A DNA stretch of 5,342 nt. It comes from Clostridia bacterium (GTDB lineage Bacteria; Bacillota_A; Clostridia; Christensenellales; Aristaeellaceae). Position numbers and translations under genes: made by a program. The stretch covers positions 1 to 5,342 of the forward strand of contig JAFQGN010000161.1 of the NCBI GenBank assembly GCA_017398245.1, read 5' to 3'. Of the stretch, positions 1 through 4,088 are shown piece by piece (within the stretch, counting starts at the first letter, position 1; each line of letters begins with the position of its first letter). The notes under the pieces are model-generated. The model ran no database searches, was not told the origin of the DNA, and saw only the letters and a list, made by a program, of their open reading frames with translations.

Positions 1-1040
1 AGGCGTGCATCCGCTTCCAGCTCGTCCACACCGATTTCGGTGGTGGGAACGGAGCCTGCCAGTGCGCCGCCGCCGAACAGGGCTTCTGCAGCCTGCTGGG
101 CCTTGGTGGCTTCTTCTTCGCCGTGTACGTTCTTGGTAACTTCGAATGCCAGCACGCGCTTGGCTTCGTTGATGGCGCTGCCTTCGAGCGCGCCGAGGCG
201 GTTGACCTCCTCCATGGGCAGGAAGGTCAGCAGGCCCAGGCACTTCTTCACGTCTGCGTCGTCCACGTTGCGCCAGTACTGGTAGAAATCGTAGGGGGAG
301 CACTTGTTGGCGTCGAGCCACAGGGCGCCCTTCTCGGTCTTGCCCATCTTGCGGCCGTCGTGCGTGAGCAGCAGCTTGAAGGTGAGCGCGAAGGCGGGCT
401 TCTGGTCCTTGCGGCGGATCAGATCCGCGCCGGAGAGCATGTTGGACCACTGGTCGTCGCCGCCGGCCTGCAGAACGCAGTTGTGCTTATGGAACAGCTG
501 CAGGAAGTCATAGGACTGCATGAGCATGTAGTTGAACTCGAGGAAGGTCAGGCCCTTTTCCAGGCGCTGCTTGTAGCACTCGGCGGTCAGCATGCGGTTG
601 ACGGAGAACAGCGCGCCGACTTCGCGCAGGAAATCGATGTAATTCAGGTTGCGCAGCCAGTCGGCATTATTCACGATCATGGCGCAGTTGGGCTTTTCCG
701 GGTCGAAATCGAGGAACTTGGACATCTGCTTTTTAAAGCATTCCACGTTGTGGTCGATATCTTCGACCGTGAGCACCTTGCGCAGATCGCTCTTGCCGGA
801 GGGATCGCCGATCATGCCGGTGCCGCCGCCCATCAGAGCGATCGGCTTGTGGCCGGCCCTCTGCAGATGCGCCATGGCCATGACGGGGATGTAGTGGCCG
901 ATGTGCAGGCTGTCTGCGGTCGGGTCGAAACCGGTGTAGAAGGTGACCATGCCTTCGTCAAAGGCCTTGCGAAGATCGTCTTCATAGGTGACCTGCGCGA
1001 TAAAGCCGCGCTCTTTGAGAATGTCGTATGCGTTTGCCAT
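1..1040 (-). CDS. tyrS: Tyrosyl-tRNA synthetase, C-terminus cut by window edge
   Basis: This cytoplasmic class I aminoacyl-tRNA synthetase charges tRNA-Tyr with tyrosine using ATP. 346 codons are visible from the ATG at 1040. The usual length is about 400-420 residues, so the C-terminal S4-like tRNA-binding domain lies beyond the left edge. The HIGH signature is H46-I-G-H49, preceded by [11 protein letters not shown] (35-45). The KMSKS loop is K231-M-G-K-T235, close to the KFGKT of Bacillus enzymes. Tyrosine-pocket residues fit Y171, Q175, D178 and the GGDDQWSN block (193-200) with Q197. The linker [15 protein letters not shown] (301-315) is typical of the family. The start is supported by AAAGGAG (1057-1051) 10 nt upstream. 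It lies 24 bp after the aminotransferase, with no promoter or terminator between, so it should be co-transcribed under the tyrosine T-box. Family identity is very secure. Confidence 0.98.
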   Translation of the reverse strand, partial: MANAYDILKERGFIAQVTYEDDLRKAFDEGMVTFYTGFDPTADSLHIGHYIPVMAMAHLQRAGHKPIALMGGGTGMIGDPSGKSDLRKVLTVEDIDHNVECFKKQMSKFLDFDPEKPNCAMIVNNADWLRNLNYIDFLREVGALFSVNRMLTAECYKQRLEKGLTFLEFNYMLMQSYDFLQLFHKHNCVLQAGGDDQWSNMLSGADLIRRKDQKPAFALTFKLLLTHDGRKMGKTEKGALWLDANKCSPYDFYQYWRNVDDADVKKCLGLLTFLPMEEVNRLGALEGSAINEAKRVLAFEVTKNVHGEEEATKAQQAAEALFGGGALAGSVPTTEIGVDELEADAR

Positions 1041-1050
1041 GGTGTGTACA

Positions 1051-1057
1051 CTCCTTT
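1051..1057 (-). promoter_or_regulatory. Shine-Dalgarno of tyrS
   Basis: AAAGGAG lies in the 24-bp gap after the aminotransferase stop and ends 10 nt before the tyrS ATG at 1040. It gives tyrS its own ribosome entry within the operon. Confidence 0.8.
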
Positions 1058-1064
1058 ATATTGC

Positions 1065-2252
1065 TTACATTGCTTCTTTGATGACTTCGGAAAGCCTTGC
1101 CATGCCCTCTTCGATCTGCGGCACGGCGGCGTTCGAGAAATTGAGGCGCAGGGTGTTCTCATGCCCGCCTTCGGGGTAGAAATGCACGCCCGGGACGAAC
1201 GCAACGCCCTTATCGACCGCCTTGTTCAAAAGCTCCAGCGCGTTCATATGCTCCGGCAGAGACGCCCATACGAACAGGCCGCCCTCAGGATTCGTATGCA
1301 CGGTGCCTTCGGGGAAAAGCTCGAAGCCCTTGAGCATGGCCTCCAGCTGCTCCTTGTAAAAGCCGCAGATCTGCCTGATATGCGCGGGCAGAAGGCCCTG
1401 GCGGAGGTAATCGTCGATGATCGCCTGCGCGATCAGGGGCGAGTGCACGTCGGAAGACTGCTTGCCGATGACCATTTTGCGCAGAAGAGTCGCAGGCTTT
1501 ACGACAGCGCAGCCCACGCGCATGCCGGGCGAGATCAGCTTGGAAAAGCTGGAAAGATACACCACCCAGCCCTCTTCGTCGAACGACTGGATGCTCGGCA
1601 GGGCTTCGCCGCAGTAGCGAAGATCGCGGTAGGGGTCGTCCTCGGCGATGACCACGCCATACTTCGTGCCGAGTTCGGCGATCATCCTCCTTCTTTCCAG
1701 CGTGAGCGTCACGCCCGTCGGGTTCTGGAACGTGGGGATGATATAGAGCAGCTTGGGCTTATGCTTTTTGATGGCCTCCTCCGCCGCTTCCGGGATCATG
1801 CCGTATTCGTCCGTGGGGACGGACACAATGTTCGCGCCGTAGAGGCGCATGGCCTGAATGGTGCCAAGAAAGGTCGGGCTTTCGCACAGAACGGTGTCGC
1901 CCGGGTCGACCAGCGCCTTGAGCAGCAGATCAATCGCCTGCGTGGAGCCCTGCGTGGGCAAAATGTGCTCCGGCGCGCATTGTACGCCGCTCGTGTTCAG
2001 AAACGCGGCCGCGCTTTCACGCAGCGGGGCAAAGCCTTCGGTTCCGCCGTACTGCAGAAGGGGCCTGCCGTGCTCGCGCACCACCCTTTCGGCGATGGGC
2101 GCGATGATATCCGGCTCCAGCGCCGCGTTCGAGGGGTTTCCGCCCGCGAACGAGATCATGCCGGGCTTGCCCAGCAGCTTGAAGATGTCTCGGATGGCGC
2201 TTCCGGTCACCGGGGCCATGGTTTTAGAGAAAAGCTCATCGGTAAATTTCAT
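1065..2252 (-). CDS. PLP-dependent class I/II aminotransferase, probably aromatic
   Basis: This 395-residue cytoplasmic fold-type I transaminase resembles the 2-aminoadipate/aromatic (LysN, Aro8, MocR-like) branch. In order it shows the N-terminal substrate segment SFAGGNPS (34-41), QYGGTEGF (67-74), the cofactor-binding start TQGSTQAIDLL (100-110), N177-P-T-G180, D205-D-P-Y208 (Asp for the pyridine nitrogen, Tyr for O3'), the Schiff-base lysine K238 in SSFSKLISPGMRVG, phosphate-contacting R245, and R369 for the substrate alpha-carboxylate. All key residues are present. The frame stays open upstream to an ATG at 2405, but that codon lies inside the T-box leader. GGAGGG 7 nt before the ATG at 2252 fixes the start. 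Its place in a tyrosine T-box operon with tyrS suggests transamination of 4-hydroxyphenylpyruvate or phenylpyruvate. That substrate is inferred; the family also includes 2-aminoadipate and branched-chain enzymes. Confidence 0.93.
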   Translation of the reverse strand: MKFTDELFSKTMAPVTGSAIRDIFKLLGKPGMISFAGGNPSNAALEPDIIAPIAERVVREHGRPLLQYGGTEGFAPLRESAAAFLNTSGVQCAPEHILPTQGSTQAIDLLLKALVDPGDTVLCESPTFLGTIQAMRLYGANIVSVPTDEYGMIPEAAEEAIKKHKPKLLYIIPTFQNPTGVTLTLERRRMIAELGTKYGVVIAEDDPYRDLRYCGEALPSIQSFDEEGWVVYLSSFSKLISPGMRVGCAVVKPATLLRKMVIGKQSSDVHSPLIAQAIIDDYLRQGLLPAHIRQICGFYKEQLEAMLKGFELFPEGTVHTNPEGGLFVWASLPEHMNALELLNKAVDKGVAFVPGVHFYPEGGHENTLRLNFSNAAVPQIEEGMARLSEVIKEAM

Positions 2253-2259
2253 ATCCATT

Positions 2260-2265
2260 CCCTCC
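2260..2265 (-). promoter_or_regulatory. Shine-Dalgarno that decides the aminotransferase start
   Basis: GGAGGG lies 7 nt before the ATG at 2252. The in-frame ATG at 2258 would leave only 1 nt of spacing and the ATG at 2405 has no such site, so 2252 is the best start. Confidence 0.85.
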
Positions 2266-2281
2266 GCGAGGTGTTCGGTAC

Positions 2282-2327
2282 AAAAACAAAAACCGCCTTG
2301 CCGGGCCCGAATGGACCCGGAAGGCGG
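2282..2327 (-). terminator. T-box intrinsic terminator
   Basis: Reading the minus strand, CCGCCTT (2327-2321) pairs with AAGGCGG (2299-2293). CCGGGTCC (2320-2313) pairs with GGGCCCGG (2308-2301) with one G-U. The loop is 4 nt and C2300 is a single bulge. The run TTTTTGTTTTT (2292-2282) follows at once. The 5' arm is the same segment used as the 3' arm of the antiterminator, so the two folds exclude each other. Termination here stops transcription before the aminotransferase gene. Confidence 0.95.
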
Positions 2328-2615
2328 CCTGATAACCGCGGTACCACTTCCGTTCGCCGCATTTGCACAGCCGTATGAAACCGGCGAGCGCGTATCCGGC
2401 ACCATTCTCGCAAAGTGCGAGCCGGCGGGAAAAATGCAGCCTCGTATGCGCGTTCACGGGCGCACCCGGACGCAGCTATTCCGTCCCTTCTGCCGGGGCA
2501 TTTCGCCGCGCCTGCTCCGGGATGTATTCCCTCTGCGGCCGCCCGCCCCCTTGCACCGACCGGGGGCTCTCTGAAGAGCGTTGCCTGCAGGGTACTTGTT
2601 CCCCTCACAGCAGTT
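2282..2615 (-). promoter_or_regulatory. Tyrosine T-box riboswitch (tRNA-Tyr sensing leader)
   Basis: This leader senses the charging state of tRNA-Tyr and controls read-through into the aminotransferase-tyrS operon. Stem I shows the AGUA motif (2596-2593), the AG-type distal hairpin GCUCU-UCAG-AGAGC (2579-2566) and a GGUGCAAG apical loop (2557-2550). The specifier loop GGAAUACAUC (2530-2521) carries specifier UAC (2526-2524), a tyrosine codon. A stem III-like hairpin pairs CCGGC (2425-2421) with GCCGG (2400-2396) around UCGCA/UGCGA. The antiterminator pairs CGGAAG (2352-2347) with CUUCCG (2323-2318) and GCGG (2339-2336) with CCGC (2327-2324). These flank the bulge UGGUACC (2346-2340), in which UGGU matches an ACCA acceptor end. 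tRNA-Tyr normally has discriminator A, which agrees with the UAC specifier. The 5' end is inferred from the promoter. Confidence 0.96.
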
Positions 2616-2622
2616 ACGGTTC

Positions 2623-2651
2623 AATATACCACAGTTTGCGCGCCGTGTCAA
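2623..2651 (-). promoter_or_regulatory. Sigma-A promoter of the T-box operon
   Basis: A perfect TTGACA -35 (2651-2646) is followed after 17 nt by TATATT (2628-2623) on the minus strand. The predicted transcript start is near 2616-2614, just upstream of Stem I of the T-box. The near-consensus sequence suggests strong constitutive initiation, with control exerted by the T-box. Confidence 0.9.
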
Positions 2652-2811
2652 ATACCGGTTTGCATTCGTCTGCCGTCCAAATATCTGCGCTTCCTTTTTT
2701 GCACGTCCTGCACTGTACCGGAGCAATGGGCGCGCCAACAGCCGAAAACCCCTTTGTTTGCCAGCCGTTCTGCGCCGGAGCCTTGCGCGCGCCTACATTC
2801 GCCCCTTCTGT
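2652..2811. other. Spacer between divergent promoters
   Basis: About 160 bp separate the minus-strand T-box promoter from the plus-strand ribonuclease promoter. I see no convincing small gene, operator repeat or RNA fold in it. Short open frames crossing it lack ribosome binding sites and recognisable protein features. Confidence 0.6.
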
Positions 2812-2840
2812 TTGCGCCAGCGGGCTTTCTGCGCTATAAT
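2812..2840 (+). promoter_or_regulatory. Promoter of the barnase-barstar operon
   Basis: A perfect TATAAT -10 (2835-2840) is preceded at 17 nt by TTGCGC (2812-2817), which matches only the TTG of the -35 consensus. The predicted start is near 2847, immediately before the Shine-Dalgarno. The weak -35 may mean low or activator-assisted expression, which would suit a toxic product. Confidence 0.72.
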
Positions 2841-2847
2841 ACCCACC

Positions 2848-2853
2848 GGGAGG
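2848..2853 (+). promoter_or_regulatory. Shine-Dalgarno of the ribonuclease
   Basis: GGGAGG ends 10 nt before the ATG at 2864 and supports that start. With a transcript start near 2847 the 5' untranslated region would be only about 17 nt. Confidence 0.75.
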
Positions 2854-2863
2854 TCGGATCGAT

Positions 2864-3397
2864 ATGTTCAAAAAACTGATATCACTGCTCTTAGTGCTTC
2901 TGCTTGTGTTCACCCTTGCCTTTGCCTATACGGGCGAGGTCCTCGTCGACGGCGAATCCGCCATGACGGAAGATGTGTTCGTCGAATGGGGCTACGATTA
3001 TTTCTCGCCCGAGGAAGTTGCCCTGTACCTGCACGCCTTCGGCGAGCTGCCGCCAAACTTCATCACCAAAGACGAAGCCCGCGATATGGGCTGGGACCGT
3101 TCGCCCGGCAGCCTTTGGGAGATCGGCTACGGGTTCTGCATCGGCGGCGATGTTTTCGGCAACCGTGAAGGGCTTCTGCCGGATGAAGACTGGCGCACGT
3201 GGTACGAATGCGACGTCAATTACGACGGCTGGGAGCGCGGGGCCGAACGCCTCGTCTTCTCCACCGACGGACTGATCTATTACACGGGCGACCATTACGA
3301 ATCGTTCGAGCTGCTGTACGAATACTGGTACGAGCCGGACTACCTGTACGGCGAGGAATATTCCGAAGAAGAAAGCTGGTGGAACTGGGGATGGTAA
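2864..3397 (+). CDS. Secreted barnase-family guanyl ribonuclease with acidic aromatic tail
   Basis: This 177-residue exported endoribonuclease belongs to the barnase (microbial N1/T1-like) family, which cleaves RNA after guanosine. Residues 1-21 form a Sec signal peptide: K3-K4, a Leu/Val-rich core and A19-F-A21 as cleavage site. A short pro-like stretch follows. Residues 43-152 align with mature barnase without gaps from the K27 to the H102 equivalents. Barnase K27, R59, E73, R83, R87 and H102 are K69, R101, E115, R125, R129 and H144; GGDVFGNREG (94-103) is diagnostic. Barnase W94 is glycine here. Two oddities stand out. The mature protein has about 37 Asp/Glu against 7 Lys/Arg, whereas barnase is basic. 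Residues 153-177 are an extra tail rich in Tyr, Trp and Glu. The stop overlaps the barstar start. The family is secure; the biological target of the exported enzyme is unknown. Confidence 0.95.
   Translation: MFKKLISLLLVLLLVFTLAFAYTGEVLVDGESAMTEDVFVEWGYDYFSPEEVALYLHAFGELPPNFITKDEARDMGWDRSPGSLWEIGYGFCIGGDVFGNREGLLPDEDWRTWYECDVNYDGWERGAERLVFSTDGLIYYTGDHYESFELLYEYWYEPDYLYGEEYSEEESWWNWGW
3378..3382 (+). promoter_or_regulatory. Weak Shine-Dalgarno of barstar inside ribonuclease codons
   Basis: GGTGG lies 8 nt before the ATG at 3391 and is made by the tandem Trp codons W172-W173 of the ribonuclease tail. Translation of barstar is probably coupled to termination of the ribonuclease frame. Confidence 0.5.
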
Positions 3398-3654
3398 CGT
3401 ACATTCTGGACGGCTCCAAGATGCTCTCGCGCGAGACAGCGCACGACGAGCTCGCCCGCGCGCTGCATCTGCCCGAATACTACGGCCGCAACCTGGACGC
3501 GCTGTGGGACTGCGTTTCGACCATGCAGGCGCATGTCGCCCTCGTCTCCTCCGCCGCGATGCTCGAGGCCCTCGGGCTGTACGGCAAAAAGATCCTCTCC
3601 ATTCTGGAAGAGGCGGCGCAGAAGAACCCCGCCTTCTCCTTTTCGCAGGAATAG
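3391..3654 (+). CDS. Barstar-family ribonuclease inhibitor
   Basis: This 87-residue cytoplasmic immunity protein blocks the barnase active site, so that enzyme not yet secreted cannot degrade the host's own RNA. Barstar of Bacillus amyloliquefaciens has 89-90 residues. The binding helix block is unmistakable: LPEYYG (27-32) and NLDALWDC (34-41). Barstar Y29, D35, W38, D39 and E76 correspond to Y30, D36, W39, D40 and E74. There is no signal peptide. The frame is open upstream to 3199, but homology begins at MVTYILDGSK, so 3391 is the start. It overlaps the ribonuclease stop by 7 bp (ATGGTAA), which points to translational coupling. R33 replaces the E32 of classical barstar and the net charge is only about -4, possibly reflecting adaptation to the acidic partner. 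A strong terminator follows 10 bp after the stop. Confidence 0.95.
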   Translation: MVTYILDGSKMLSRETAHDELARALHLPEYYGRNLDALWDCVSTMQAHVALVSSAAMLEALGLYGKKILSILEEAAQKNPAFSFSQE

Positions 3655-3664
3655 AATATCTTCC

Positions 3665-3700
3665 AAGGCCGGTCCCTCAGCGCAGGGGCCGGCCTTTTTT
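3665..3700 (+). terminator. Intrinsic terminator of the barnase-barstar operon
   Basis: A 13-bp GC-rich stem pairs 3665-3677 (AAGGCCGGTCCCT) with 3684-3696 (AGGGGCCGGCCTT) with one T-G pair. The loop is CAGCGC and a run of six T follows (3695-3700). It lies 10 bp after the barstar stop. No matching A-tract precedes it, so it should act only on the plus strand. Confidence 0.95.
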
Positions 3701-3872
3701 CGGCTATTTTCCCCTTTTTTTGCGCATTTTCCCCCTTCACACTCGCGTCACATTTTTTCGTTCCTATTATAATGCATGTTCTTCAAACGCCCGCCGCAGA
3801 AAATGTGGTAAAAATACGAATATTTTTCTCATTTTTAGCACACGGCCGCGCGATATGTAGTATAATGAAATA
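3701..3872. other. AT-rich gene-free region upstream of the hppA leader
   Basis: No gene is supported here. It holds a TATAAT at 3768-3773 without a good -35 and a TATAAT at 3861-3866. The arms CACATTTT (3749-3756) and AAAATGTG (3800-3807) flank the first of these. A perfect 7-bp inverted repeat, AAAAATA-CGAA-TATTTTT, lies at 3810-3827. The T-rich, lower-GC composition contrasts with the neighbouring genes and suits a promoter or operator region. Confidence 0.55.
3861..3866 (+). promoter_or_regulatory. Candidate -10 element for hppA
   Basis: This is a perfect TATAAT, but no TTGACA-like -35 lies at 16-18 nt upstream (GCACAC at 17 nt). The predicted transcript start near 3873 coincides with the first base of an 11-bp RNA stem, which supports real use of this site. 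A second TATAAT at 3768-3773 is an alternative start. Confidence 0.55.
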
Positions 3873-4073
3873 GAAATTTGCCGTTTCTCAGTCGGTGCGC
3901 GTTTTGCCCGGCCTGCGCCGGCAAATTTCGCCTGCGGGCAGGCAAAAATGCGTGCATTCCCGGCCGGGGCGGCCGATTACGAATGCAGAAAAGAGGGCAG
4001 CACCTGCGCGATATCCTTCCTGCCGCGCGGCATCCATTATTTTGATTCATCAAATTTGGTGAATATATTTTTT
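3873..4073 (+). promoter_or_regulatory. Structured RNA leader of hppA, unidentified class
   Basis: About 200 nt between the presumed transcript start and the hppA ribosome binding site fold into consecutive hairpins. P1 is a perfect 11-bp helix between GAAATTTGCCG (3873-3883) and CGGCAAATTTC (3919-3929). P2 follows directly: GCCTG (3930-3934) with CAGGC (3939-3943). P3 pairs TGCATTC (3953-3959) with GAATGCA (3981-3987) around an inner CGGCC/GGCCG stem (3961-3975). Near the gene, ATTCATC (4045-4051) pairs with GGTGAAT (4058-4064) and is followed by six T (4068-4073). A competing hairpin TTTGA/TCAAA occupies 4041-4054. This looks like a cis-regulatory leader or riboswitch. I cannot match it to the fluoride, Na+ or ydaO classes, and the ligand, if any, is unknown. 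Confidence 0.5.
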
Positions 4074-4080
4074 AGGAGGT
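4074..4080 (+). promoter_or_regulatory. Shine-Dalgarno of hppA
   Basis: AGGAGGT is a full consensus site 8 nt before the ATG at 4089. It abuts the T6 tract of the upstream hairpin, so folding of the leader could affect access to it. Confidence 0.9.
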
Positions 4081-4088
4081 AAGGCTTT

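Noticed and set aside
225..1041. KMGKT in place of KMSKS in TyrRS as an unusual active site
   Set aside because: Bacterial TyrRS proteins commonly carry KFGKT or a similar variant here, so it is ordinary.
123..2378. A 751-codon open frame on the plus strand
   Set aside because: It lies antisense to tyrS and the aminotransferase and runs into the T-box. Its His/Val/Ala-rich product matches no family. It is an effect of high GC content on the opposite strand.
2253..2405. N-terminal extension of the aminotransferase to an ATG at 2405
   Set aside because: The extension would be translated from the T-box, including the antiterminator and terminator. The strong GGAGGG site and family homology both place the start at 2252.
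2363..2880. Several overlapping open frames of 94-195 codons on both strands
   Set aside because: They cover the T-box leader and the divergent promoter region, have no ribosome binding sites or recognisable protein features, and conflict with the RNA structure.
3199..3390. N-terminal extension of barstar to an ATG at 3199
   Set aside because: The added Arg-rich sequence is the ribonuclease gene read in another frame. Barstar homology begins at the ATG at 3391.
2864..3654. Classical type II toxin-antitoxin or contact-dependent toxin module
   Set aside because: The ribonuclease has a plain Sec signal peptide and a single catalytic domain, with no delivery domains. The inhibitor is a cytoplasmic barstar with no DNA-binding part. 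This is a secreted ribonuclease with its immunity protein.
3873..4073. Fluoride riboswitch or other named class in the hppA leader
   Set aside because: I could not find the conserved core of the fluoride class or the motifs of ydaO-type riboswitches, so I left the class unnamed.
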